Origin: Batkoa obscura
Lineage: Eukaryota; Entomophthoromycota; Entomophthoromycetes; Entomophthorales; Batkoaceae
Reading direction: 5' to 3'
Assembly (NCBI GenBank): GCA_030770535.1
Contig: JASVEC010000007.1
Span: forward strand, 1-64,000
Length of the DNA stretch: 64,000 nt
A program made the translations under genes and the position numbers. This document shows, in pieces, positions 28,516-39,729 of the stretch. The notes beneath the pieces are model-generated. The model searched no databases. It saw only the letters and a program-made list of their open reading frames with translations, and had not been told where the DNA came from. Numbering within the stretch: the first letter of the stretch is position 1; each line of letters opens with the position of its first letter.

Positions 28516-29049
28516 TTAATACTCATAGTTGCTGTAGTCTTCCTTGTAGTCTTCCTTGTAGTCCCCTGAGTTTTCTTGGTAGTAATCGCCCGAGTAATCT
28601 CCCTTGTTTTCGTCTCCATATTCACCTCCATATTCACCTCCATATTCACCTCCATATTCACCTCCATATTCACCTCCATATTCACCATTGTTGTTACAAT
28701 AGTTATCATAAGGATCACATGATGGGCTTGGACCTGGAGTAGTTGAGGTGACTGGAGCAGTAGACTTACTACAGGCTGGATCATAAGGATCACATGATGG
28801 GCTTGGACCTGGAGCAGTAGCAGTACATAGTTCATTAGTCTTGGTTTCAGTTACAGTAGTAGTGATGGCTGGAGAAGCTGAGCATGATTGAGTAGCAGCT
28901 GGAGCAGTGACAGTCTTAACTTCAGTTTTAGTACAAGTTTTAGTGACGGTTTGAGCCTGGCATTGTTGCTGATTATATACGTCAGTAGCAGAAACGATAG
29001 CAAGAAGTAAAGCAGTAATCGTAAAATATTTCATCTTAATTAAATTCAA
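28516..29049 (-). CDS. Small secreted protein with GEYG repeats
   Basis: 177 residues, intronless. The signal peptide is KYFTITALLLAIVSA; the second Met (MKYFTITA, residue 6) is the likelier start. The middle is Thr/Cys/Pro-rich with two copies of PGPSPSCDPYD, encoded by an identical 34-base repeat (28706-28739 and 28781-28814). A run of six GEYG units follows, encoded by a near-perfect 12-base repeat at 28613-28686, and the tail is Asp/Tyr/Lys-rich (GDYKEDYKEDYSNYEY). It looks like an extracellular or cell-wall-associated, Tyr-rich acidic protein. No catalytic domain and no GPI signal. The DNA repeats predict length variation between strains. Function unknown. Confidence 0.8.
   Translation of the reverse strand: MNLIKMKYFTITALLLAIVSATDVYNQQQCQAQTVTKTCTKTEVKTVTAPAATQSCSASPAITTTVTETKTNELCTATAPGPSPSCDPYDPACSKSTAPVTSTTPGPSPSCDPYDNYCNNNGEYGGEYGGEYGGEYGGEYGGEYGDENKGDYSGDYYQENSGDYKEDYKEDYSNYEY
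28613..28686. repeat. 12-base tandem repeat coding for GEYG units
   Basis: Six copies of TTCACCTCCATA (plus strand), five of them perfect and contiguous from 28621 to 28680, all inside the secreted-protein gene. The unit is a multiple of three, so copy changes keep the frame. Confidence 0.9.
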
Positions 29050-30339
29050 TTTAATTTTCTTTAGTATGTAAATAAATGTTATTCAATAACAAAATTTGGA
29101 AATTTGATAATGGAATTACATTTGATCTGCTTCTATTTATACTATCTCTTGATAGATATGTATAATTATATTATATTTTATTTTTATCTTTTTCAATAGA
29201 TTAGTTATAACATAAGGGTTAGCTAATCCTACAATTAACTTTTATAGTTATTAATTTCATAATTATATTAAGGAATTATTTTACAATTTTATAGAACATT
29301 AAGAGTCTATTATTAGTTTACAAACAGCTTAGTTTAATAAACTCAATGACATAAAAGGTGGTAGATTTAATAAATCTATAAATAATAATTTTATTTAATG
29401 AATTTCATATATAATATATTGTAATGAATCTTTAGTGATAATTCTTTTAATTTTGATGTTATAAATATGTATCGTTAAATAGAACTATTAAATTAACCTT
29501 AATAGTAAATTTAAATAAAATATTTTAATATCAAAACTTATAATTTATACTTAATAACAAGAATATGTATATACTCTAGTTATTTTGTATCATAAATTGT
29601 CATGGTTTTTGGTATTTAATTTTTCATAAATATTTTCATGAATTAATATATAGAGTTTATCTAATATCTTCATTTTGCTACCATTTATTTCAAATATAAA
29701 AAATATAGAGCATTAGTTTACAAAACTTTTCACCTTGGTTCTAAAAGAAATGACTAACTCGATAATTAATTGGCTCTTTTAAGGTTTTAAAATAACTTTG
29801 TGTAAATTTAATATATCAAAGTTCTGAATAAAAGAAATGAAGGACAGATATATAATATGTGATATGAAATTTGAATAATTTTGTATCGAGATTTATCATA
29901 AGCCAATAATATCATGAATAAAGAATATGTATTAATGTTCATTATTTATTATTTTGAGATTCTAGGATTTTATATTTCTAAAATTATATAACTAAATATT
30001 AAGGACCAATTGAATATAGTTATGAACATAATAGTATCTCACATTCCCGTATTTGGTATAGGCTAGTAATTTTAAAGGGTTGCTTTATTGCAAGTAATCA
30101 TGCTAATAAAATTTACAAGTTTGTTTATCTATGTAGATTTTCTAATCTTTTTATGATAGGTTAAATTACTTATAACACCTATAGAACTACCAAGAAATTA
30201 AATATTAAATTCAGTTCCTATTAGTTTAATTCTAAAATAAGAAATTCAATAACAAGTAATTCAAACAATAATTTGACTTATTAAAATAAACACAGTATTA
30301 AGTTCTGAATATAACGAACAATACAAATATTATATATAT

Positions 30340-30438
30340 GAGGCTGCTTTTTTTTAGTTTCACTATTTTTCAATTTTTTAAGCACTATTTAAGTGGAAAG
30401 ATTATAGTAAAATTCTTAAACAAAAAAAACGCATCCCC
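30340..30438 (-). repeat. Foldback element copy F (inverted)
   Basis: Reverse orientation: AGTTTCACTATTTTTC near the left, core TTTTTTAAGCACTATTTAAG, ends ACGCATCCCC. A short chance reading frame overlaps it. Confidence 0.85.
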
Positions 30439-30913
30439 ATATCTTGGAAGATATGAATGTAATCTTTCCTACTATAAAATGAGCAATATTCATCACTTAG
30501 TTTCATATCGATATACAATACACACTTTTAGCTTCAATATTGAACTATTTTAATATAATATATATAAAGCTACTTATATTAACTCAACTTATTAACTAAA
30601 TATATAATAAGGTCTGTTGTTTCTAAGAATAAATTGATGAAAACTTTTATTGCATAGTTATAATTCATTTAGCGACAATTTACAGAAGATAAAGCTTCTC
30701 AACACTGGTGTTTTAATCATCAAGAATGATAGTGGTAAACAGGGATGTAGCAGTACATAAAGAGACATAACGAGTACAGCATATAATACTACTAAATAAA
30801 GCATAAAAAAATGCTAAAAGGATATATGATAATAAACTTCTAACTAGGATTTTTACTTATTTTTAAACCTTTAAGGTATATCACATTTTATTTTTTATGA
30901 GATCTTATATAAT

Positions 30914-30999
30914 GGTGTTTATTTCATCATTTTTTCCATTTTTCAACCACTGTTTGAGAGTGGGAAAATTATTTGTAAAATTCTTAAACAAAAAAATAT
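30914..30999 (-). repeat. Foldback element copy G (inverted, shortened)
   Basis: Reverse orientation: TTTCATCATTTTTTCC, then CACTGTTTGAGAGTGGG, then AATTCTTAAACAAAAA. The ACATCCCC terminus is missing and it abuts copy H directly. Confidence 0.78.
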
Positions 31000-31001
31000 A
31001 T

Positions 31002-31098
31002 GGGGGTGTATTTTTTTGTTTAAGAATTTTACTACAATCTTTCCGCTCAAATAGCGCTTAAAAAATGGAAAAATAATGAAACAAAAAAAAATAGCCCC
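31002..31098 (+). repeat. Foldback element copy H
   Basis: Starts GGGGGTGTATTTTTTTG, core AAATAGCGCTTAAAAAATGG, ends AATAGCCCC, with ATAT on both sides. Confidence 0.9.
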
Positions 31099-31110
31099 AT
31101 ATCATCATAT

Positions 31111-31208
31111 GGGGATGTATTTTTGTATTTAAGAATTTTACTGACAATTTTTCCACATAAATAGCGCTTAAAAAATGGAAAAATAATGAAACTAAAAAAA
31201 ACAGCCCC
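31111..31208 (+). repeat. Foldback element copy I
   Basis: Starts GGGGATGTATTTTTG, core AAATAGCGCTTAAAAAATGG, ends ACAGCCCC. It is 12 bases after copy H in the same orientation and close to the family consensus. Confidence 0.92.
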
Positions 31209-31609
31209 ATATTATATTTAGACCTGTTTATTCTAAAAAAAACTATTTTGGTAAAAAGACGAAGTGGTAAAGTCAAAGTTTTATACTCAATGTATTTATA
31301 GGGTCACCCTAAGATGCCCAAGTTAGCATAAAAGTTCTAATTGTAGTGAGAGAGAAAGCTATAAGGAAGTTTATAGAGTAGTAGTTATCGAAAGGATAAA
31401 ATTGCCTTGAGAAACTTACTTTGAAGAAACTATGTAAGGCAACTTATACACATATCAACTATTAGTATATATAATTAAAATTTTATTCTGACTTTCAGTT
31501 TCAAAACTGCTTTATAATACACTTCAAACTTAAGTTGTTTTAATTGAAAATCATCTAATACATGAGTAGTTAATGAAAGCCTTATATTTTAGCATTCAAG
31601 GGAGTATTT

Positions 31610-31704
31610 GGAGATGTTTTTTGGTTTCACTATTTTTCCACCTTTTAAGCGCTATTTAAGTGGAAAAATTGTTAGTAAAACTCTTAAATATAAAATATAC
31701 TCCC
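31610..31704 (-). repeat. Foldback element copy J (inverted)
   Basis: Reverse orientation: GAGATGTTTTTTGGTTTCAC, core CTTTTAAGCGCTATTTAAG, ends ATATACTCCC. Confidence 0.85.
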
Positions 31705-33080
31705 ATTTATTAATTAAACTAGTTAATGACTAACAATAATACTCATACGTTAATAAGTCGTATAATTAGTAATTATTTTAAGATAAAAAAACACTGTTAA
31801 TGTTATTAATACATTTATAAAATCAGTTATAATTTGATAAATTTTTTATGTATTTACATGAAAGTAACATTTTATTTATATACAAAATACTTCTAAAAAT
31901 AGCTTATTATATGCAGTATTTTAGAATGACTTATTATATTATTATAATCAAATTATCATTAATAAAGTCTGTTGATTAGATTAACGATGCTTGAGTATAA
32001 GTTAATAAATTTTTAGGTATTTAAAAATTGTTTCTGTATATAATATTTCTTTTAATAATAAGTATATTGATCTAAAAATTATTAGATCCTATTTTTGTTT
32101 TATTCCCACATTTTTATTTAAATATTTTAAAATCCAATTTTATTAATTTATATAAACTTATAAATTTTATTTTAATATCTATAATAAATACAAAGTTAAT
32201 AAGGATAATTATCAAAAAATTAAAGGGAGTTAACTATTGACATGACCATATAACTATTTAAACCTCATTAAACACAACAAAGTCACTGCAATTAATCAAA
32301 CATAAACTTCAAGGGTAATTATTTTTAAACAATAAGAGAAGAATGACTATTAAATTGATCACATAACCATTTAAACCTCATTGAAATTAGTAAATTTATT
32401 ATGATTAATTAACTAAAATCTAGACAAATCTTTTAATAAGGTTCCATTTATATAGTAAAAGGCTTATAATATTGTTATTATTTATATTAATAGCAGTATA
32501 ATTAATTATAGTAATTAACGTTATCAAAAGTACCCTTTTTGCATAAGTTTTATTAATTTTTATTAAATATAACATTATCTCTTTTTTTGAATAAATTTTC
32601 AATTTTCAATTTTTCATCAAATTTTATTAATATAGCCTAATACTTTGTATACATGTATTAATAACAATTAAAATTTATATGATATTTAGGATAAATGACA
32701 GTTTATTAATAAATTTTATTTAACTAGATTGTTAATTCATTTTGCTGTTTTAGTTTAACTAATGCAATATTTAAACCAAAAATTTACATCATCCAATTAT
32801 ACTTTGGATACTAACTTTAAGCCAACCATCTTTTGTTTTTTAAAGCTATAAATTACCTTATTTAGTAATCAGCAGACTTAGGATAAAGTAATGCAGGAAT
32901 TACCCAAGCCAATAAATTATCACAAATTTTACCTAATCATAAGCTTAGACATAACTTCAAAAGTACCTTTTTAGATTTAACCGCATAAACAAAAAGAATT
33001 AGTGATTGATTTATGAGTGTATTTAAATAGCAAGAAACCACCTTTCAAGTTCCATTGTCATTATCCAACTTTTTTAAGCC

Positions 33081-34451
33081 ATGTATTTAAATTCTTCAAA
33101 ATTTACCATCACTACCATAGATAACATGTCTGTATTACCTTGGTTGTTGATCTTAGGCTCAAGTTTATCTTCAATATTTGGAGGTAATTTCCAATATTGC
33201 ATTTAAATTTCAAATTTTAATCCCTTTATTTTTTTAGCTACCATTGTATATTTAGATATTCCAGTCCAACGTTTTACCAGATACAAAAATTTTTCATTTT
33301 CTGAAAACAAATTATTTATCACTACCGTACTATCTTTATCTGGTGGTATTTTATTCTATTCTAGTCAAATGATCTTATTACCTGAAGCTTATGAAACTGT
33401 AAAATCTGTATCTATATTTGAAAACTATGCTCTTTTCTATACTATCTTGTTTTATTCTATTGGCTTAGGTTTCATTTTATTAGTAAACAAATTAATATCT
33501 TATGTTGCTCCTTCTGCCATTGCCTGTCCTTGCAGCCATGAAGAGAGCAAAAAATCACCCAAAATTGAATTTTCCAAATTCGTTAATTCCCCACTATCTC
33601 CACCCATCAGTCCAGGCTCAATGAATTCTGATTTAACTTTATCTGAAAGATCCCCATTATCTCGGGCCTCTTCAACAAGTCAAGTGATCACTTATTCTAC
33701 TCTACCAAGACCTTGTCCACCAGGTCGTTGTTTATCATCTCAACGTAATCCAACTTTATTATCATTAGAGTGTCAATGTGAATTCATCCCAGTGCTTGGG
33801 CCAGATGGTCAGACAGTTTGGGCTTTTACGCCATTTCAAGATATGGCAAGGTTTTCACATATATCTTGTCATACTACGATAGAAGAAGCTACTGCTGATA
33901 ATTGTGATTGTTTAGAACCTAAACCATTAACAGAAATCAAAGTTAGACGTGAAGATGTTGAACAACATAATATTATGTTTGGAGTTGGTGTACAAACTGC
34001 CGTAGCTATTACTTTACATAAATTACCGGAAGGTTTAATTACTGTTATGGGTACTCAATCGAATGTTTTACTAGGTTTGGGATTATTTATTGGGATCTTT
34101 TGTCATAATTTACCTGAAGGGTTTATGCTTGCTGTTCCTATCTATGCAGCTACTGCTAGTCGCTTTAAAGCCTTTTTATTTGCTTCAGTCGTTGGCGGAC
34201 TTACCCAACCATTAGGTGGTCTATTAGGCCTTTACCTCTTGGATAAAATTGAGCAATCTCATCTTACTTTATTTAATGCTGTTTTGTTTCCATTGACTTC
34301 AGGTATTATGCTGATGGTTATCTTAAAGTCATTCTTACCTGCAGTCAAAAGACAACTTAAAAATAAGAATGATTTTCTATGTCCAATAATGGCTTTTATT
34401 ACTGGGTTTTTAGCTATGGCTACCTTTACTCATCTATTTGGGGATGTTTAA
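33081..34451 (+). CDS. ZIP-family zinc transporter
   Basis: Two exons, with the intron at about 33183-33237. Met codons at 33081 and 33126 are in frame; the second gives MSVLPWLLILGSSL, directly on the first membrane helix, and may be the real start. Hydrophobic segments follow: LLILGSSLSSIFGATIVYL, FITTVLSLSGGILFYSSQMIL and YTILFYSIGLGFILLVNKL. A long, partly Cys-rich cytosolic loop comes next. The metal-binding helices are QTAVAITLHKLPEGLI and GIFCHNLPEGFMLAVP, the HxLPEG signatures of ZIP helices IV and V. Three more helices end the protein with MATFTHLFGDV. The long loop and opening ILGSS resemble the vacuolar exporter Zrt3 more than plasma-membrane Zrt1/2. It moves Zn2+ into the cytosol. 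Confidence 0.9.
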
Positions 34452-34747
34452 GTAATCTGTAGATATTTTGTTACTCTTTTATTTATTCCTTTTTTTTCTG
34501 CTTAATAAATTATATTTTTTTTTAAAATTTAAAAGCTAGTTATATATAGAGCTGGGAATGTTTTTTTTTGGTTTCATCACTTTTTTCATTTTTTAAGTAC
34601 TATTTAAGTGAAAAGATTAGTAAAATTCTTAAATAAAAAATATATCCCCCATATTTAAAAATTTAAAAAAGGATTTTCAATAAAAGCAATTTATTTTGAT
34701 TCAAAAAACTCTAATAACATCAAAAAATAAAACTTAAAAGCATGATA
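34452..34747. other. Short convergent intergenic region
   Basis: 296 bases between the 3' ends of the ZIP and MABP1-like genes. About a third of it is foldback copy K. Confidence 0.6.
34554..34650 (-). repeat. Foldback element copy K (inverted)
   Basis: Reverse orientation: GGTTTCATCACTTTTTTC, core TTTTTTAAGTACTATTTAAG, ends ATATATCCCCC. It sits between two convergent stop codons. Confidence 0.86.
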
Positions 34748-37700
34748 TCAATTCAACTTCATTTTGTCTTCCACTTTTTTTAAAAGCATCTTAGAATATT
34801 CTTCTAAAAGTTCCAACCTTTGTTGTTCAAATTTTAACTCTTCTTTTTGTTTTAAAGGTACCACTTCCAATAATATATCTCTTAAAACTATTAGTTCCTT
34901 TTTCATCCCCTTTTTTTCATCTCCTTCTTCATTTCTATATAATAAACACATCTCTTTCAGTTGATTAGTCAAATTAATAATATTCAATTTTGGTTCTTCA
35001 TCACTCTTTCTCATCTCCACTTCGCTTTTCTCACTCTCTTGATCTTTTACTTCAGTAACTTCCTTACACATTGAACTCAAAAACACTTCCTCCTTTTTAT
35101 TGATTTCATTATTAAAACTACTACTTTTCAATCCTCGTTCCTTTAACTTATTAATAATACTATCTTTCATACCTTTGACTCTTTCCCTAGTACTGGAAAT
35201 TTCATCCATTTTTTTTTGATCTATTACCTTATTTTCTTTTACTTCATTATTTATCTTCTCTTCAATATCATCTAATGTGATTGATAAACTGTGTAAATTA
35301 GATGAAAGTGGCCTTGGGGTCGTTGGGGACATAATTAATTGTCTAATACCCAGTTGATTGATTCCTAATGGTTTTTCAGCTTCTTCTGGTAATTTAATAC
35401 TTAATTTTGGTGGCTCTGGTATAGCAATTGAAGATCTAGAACGACGTAATTTACCTAATACTGTTGAAGTTGTTAAATTATATCCTTTATTGTTATTTTC
35501 CATTCGATTATCCATCCCGTTTTTATATCTAGGTAAAGGTGTTATAGTATTATTAGAAAATGGGCATACATTTGGTATATTATTATTATTATTATTATTA
35601 TCGGACACTCCTTTTTTAAATCTTTGTGTCATTTGATTAGAATTTAATGCTAAAAATCTAGAACTTAAACTACGTCGATGAGTAGGTAATGACATACTAA
35701 TCACATGGTTAAAAGGTTGTTCTAAGTCATCTTCCAAGTTTATATCATCTTCATGGAAATCAATAGGTGAAGCCATCTCAGTAATCTCTTCTATCTCTTC
35801 TTCTTGTTGCCCATCTTTATCTGAGGATGTAGGTGAATGTGAATGGTTATTATTGCCATTCTCATGATCATCTTTTGTTACATGAAATATATGGTTGTTT
35901 TGTACATCAAATGCTTCTTCCACAAAATAAAATTCATTGATAATTTCATCAATACTATCATTATCTGAGTTGATTGTTATTTTATTATTATTCTCATCTT
36001 GTGATTTTTCATAAAATTTAGCCAAATGATTATATGTAAAATCAAGAGATGAACTTAGTTTAGTATTACATTCCATTGATTCTTTGGCTATTATTGGCTT
36101 TGGTTTAGAATTAGAATTAAATACTGAAATTCCATTTAGTTCAATTTTCTGTGACCATTTATTATCCTTTTCTTTTTCATTTGTTGAAGATACAACATCC
36201 ACTGAATTAGATCTCATCCTTACATGGGTACGCAATTTAGATATTTTAGGCACGTTACCTCCTTTATTATTATGCTCATCTATCATATTTTTATTATTGG
36301 AAAAATATTCTAACTCTCCCTTCTTACTCATCGGACTAATAAGCTTAGCTAATTTATTTCTCATTTGACTAGCCAAAGTAGGTGTTACTTTCCAAATATA
36401 CACACAACCATCCCCAGAGGTAGATATAAGCTTATTACAATCATATGAAAATTTTACTGAAGTGATCATCTCAGAATGACCTAAGCAGGAGCTTATAAAT
36501 TGTCCATTGTTTAAATCAAATAAACGTACATTTTTGTCAGGCCCACCAATACAAGCAAATAAACCCGAGGCATCTAAAGCTATTCTAGAAATAGAAATGT
36601 CTTCCCCATTATCTGGTTTATAACTATTAATTAATTTACCAGTTTGCACATTAAATTGGAGTATTTTTTTGTCTTGAGATACTACTGTAACTGTATTACT
36701 AAAATGATCGGGCGCCATTGAATATAATGTTGCTTTACCACAATATTTACTATATTGGGTATAATAAGGTAAATTAAATTTTTCTTTACTACCTCGAAAT
36801 ATAATACTTTTATCTGCACCACAACTTACTAAACAATTACCTTGATCAAAGAACTTCACTGAAGCTATACAGGCTGAATGATCATCCAATGTTTGTACTA
36901 ATTTAAAACTTGAATGAGACATTGAGAATACGTGAATTAATCTATCTCTTGAACAGGAAGCAATATAATAAAATACGTTATCATCATTTAACATTGTTAA
37001 TACATCTAAATCCATAATTTCCGCATCATGGGCTTCTTGATAAGTTATAAGCTCATATGTTTTCATATCATGGACTCTTAAGTTTCCATTTCTATCACCA
37101 GTAACTAAATATTTACCATCTGAGGTTAATTTTAAACATCGTATACCTCTATTAGGTTCATAGTTTGATTTCAAATGTGAATTACTTGATCTTGCTCTTT
37201 CAGTAGGTTGAATATCTGGATGTTGATATTTTAAAATTAAATCCTCTTCAATATAAATAATCTTTAATAATTCTTTTGAGAATATGTTTTGTTGTGATAA
37301 ATTATTATTTAAATTCCAAATCCTTACTGTACCATCTGAACCACAGCTTAAAAATTGCTGTTTATCTTTATTATTTATGACTTCACTGCCCCAAATAGAA
37401 TCACTGTGAAATAAGGAACTACGGAACTTACTTATCTTTTTTAAATTGGTTATATCCCATATATAATAACTTCTATCACAATAAACAATTACTGCTTTTG
37501 TAGCGTTATAATTTAATTTAACAATCGAAGCATCTGGGAAACTGTTAGTTTCATTTTGTTCCACTCGATAAACAGTATCTTTGTAATCCGATAAATTTAC
37601 TCCAAGTGGATGAGGTTTAGGTAAAGTACCAAGATAACTTAGATCCTTTGATAAAAATAAACGCACTATTCCATCTTCACAACCACAAATTAGAGTATTA

Positions 37701-38961
37701 TGATTATAATCAAGAGATAAAGCAGATTTCACTTTTAAATCAATAAATTTATCAATTTTTCTTTCCTTATTAAAAGAACATAAAAATCCATCTTTTGTAA
37801 TAGCATAACATAAAGCAGCATCATTGGTACATGTAACATCAATGAAATTACTATCTTTAAAATTACCCAAGATTCCACTACGACCTTCTAATACTTGAGT
37901 CTTTTATAGTTTTATATAATAATAATTATTATTTTAATAAATATGATTAATTTTTAAACTTTTTTTATAAAAACATACTGTTAATCCAGAAGCATTACTA
38001 TTTTTAAAATACCAAAATTTTAAATGTCTTAAGCCTGAGGTTACACAAAACTCTCCATTTAAGGCCATGGCTAAAGAAGATACCTAAATTTTTTAAAGTT
38101 TATTATTTAATTTTATTATTCAATTCAAATATTATAAATTACTTTAGCCGTTATTCTATTACTAGCTATTTTTAATCCTTGTCGCCAATTCCATATATTT
38201 AATACACCATCATGCTTATTAATGAATAATAATTAATATAAAAAATTGATAAATAATAAATAATAAATAATACTTACCTGATATCCCAAAGAAATCAAAC
38301 TCTTACTATCAGGAGTAAATTTAATTCCTAATACCCCAAATTTATGTCCTTTTAACTCTGCTATATATTTTTCTGTTTCAAAATCCCACACTAATACTCT
38401 TGGATTATGACCTGTCTATTTAATATAAAAAATAAATCCTACAAACTATAAATAAAAAATAAGCTACCTCTCCAACCGCAAGGTATTTACCATCTGGTGA
38501 AAATGCTGTTGAAACTACTGTCTTTGGGGTTGTATTTACATTTTTATTCCCCAATATTCCACCCCCAACTCCACCCCCATTCCCCGAAAAAACTGGAGTT
38601 TGAGTAGCTATTGGACTACTTATATTTTCTAACTGACAACTTTCATTCTTAGAAATTAAAAAAGGTCCTTGTAAATTTTTATCCCAGTTATAACAAACCA
38701 CTGTACATCCTGCTGGATAAACCATATTACTACTTTCTGGATGTAATGAAACTGAAGGATTTGTTAAATTCGTTATACCATGAATCGTTTCAAGTTCTAA
38801 CTAAGTGAGAGAATAGATTAGTAAGAGGGAATATTAATTATTATTATTAAGGGCGGGATTACTGTTGATGTCTTTGTAGTGGTTAATGTATGACGTCGTA
38901 AACGTCGCATCTTTAAGTTACCAGCTGCGTCATAGTTTGATTTTAAGGGTGTTTGTCGCAT
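34748..38961 (-). CDS. MABP1/WDR62-like WD40 scaffold
   Basis: Six exons. Start MRQTPLKSNYDAAGNL at 38961; the frame is open upstream to 39069, but that part lacks protein-like composition. After the first intron comes LELETIHGITNLTNPSVS and MVYPAGCTVVCYNW. Next are AFSPDGKYLAVGE, HNPRVLVWDFETEKYIAELKGH, GVLGIKFTPDSK..LGYQHDGVLNIWNW and GEFCVTSGLRHLKFWY. The 1040-residue last exon holds more WD repeats, RLFDLNNGQFISSCLGHSEMITSVKFS among them, then a long disordered region and a coiled-coil end. The YPAGC and HLKFWY blocks are specific to animal MABP1 and WDR62, which scaffold JNK signalling and spindle poles. About 1290 residues. The role in this fungus is inferred only. Confidence 0.85.
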
Positions 38962-39729
38962 CCTTTTTTTTTGATTTTTGAGAATAAATAAAGGAAGAAA
39001 TAAAGAATAAAAGGACAAATTTTGTATTTTAATAGTTAATGGTTTATGTTTTATAATAATTAAATCCAATTTAATTATTTAATATAAACTAAAATTGTTA
39101 GCGTTATTAGCTAACTTGTTTATTTCTTGTTTTTTTAACTTTAACTGAAAAGAGTTAGATTCTTTTGGACTTGAAAAAAAGTGATATTATAATTTGTAAA
39201 AAATTCATAGTTTTAGGTTAAGTAAAAAAAAGGAACAAGTTATGTAAGATAAAAATGAATCTTCATTTGTTCTCTCTTTAAAAGTAATATATAATTATTG
39301 ACTAAATAGGGTAATTATAACCATATCTTTCGGCCATTTTATTCCTATCTCTTAATAAAATATGTAGTTCTAAAATATTAATATAAATAATTATGAATAG
39401 AAACTAAAGTTATAAATTCTAATAGTAATAAAACACTTCTTAAATAATGATTATCTGGTTTGTTTATAATACTTGGAATATTTATTATTATAATAGCTAT
39501 ATAATCATTACAATCATAGAGATAATAGCAAATTTATATTAAAATATTAGATTTAGTAATATTATGTAATAGTTTAGATATTGTAATTTTTTTTTTTTAG
39601 AATTTAATAATTGTTAAATTGTAAAATGATTTCATTAAACATATATAGATTAAAAAGTAGAAAAATATTTATTACTTATATTATTTAAGAATATATTAAA
39701 AATAAGATCTAATAATCTCATTACTCTCC
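38962..39729. other. Intergenic upstream of the MABP1-like gene
   Basis: 768 bases, nearly all A/T. It holds the promoter of the MABP1-like gene and the 3' end of the chitin-synthase-like gene. No gene or foldback copy. Confidence 0.55.

Larger units (their letters stand above)
29050..33080. other. 4-kb gene-poor region rich in foldback elements
   Basis: No defendable gene on either strand. Frames are short and composed of A/T-biased residues. Five foldback copies (F-J) lie between 30340 and 31704, two of them head to head. Stretches at about 30600-30840 and 31260-31450 are less AT-biased, but I cannot relate them to a gene. The last ~1.4 kb should contain the ZIP transporter promoter. Confidence 0.65.

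Noticed and set aside
28506-28742. His/Ile-rich repeat frame on the plus strand
   Set aside because: It is the antisense of the GEYG repeat of the secreted protein, which has a signal peptide and sensible composition.
30338-31276. Two ~70-codon frames at 30338-30553 and 31058-31276
   Set aside because: Both run across foldback elements and consist mostly of Phe/Leu/Ser from A/T-rich DNA.
30340-31704. Remains of a larger transposon around the foldback cluster
   Set aside because: No transposase, reverse transcriptase or long terminal repeat could be read between or around the copies.
32420-32602. 60-codon frame on the minus strand in the desert
   Set aside because: Lys/Ile/Asn composition as expected by chance in such AT-rich sequence; no motif or start context.
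38818-39069. Upstream extension of the MABP1-like gene to Met at 39069
   Set aside because: The added residues (hydrophobic and Lys-rich, A/T-driven) are not protein-like. The Met at 38961 starts a plausible basic N-terminus.
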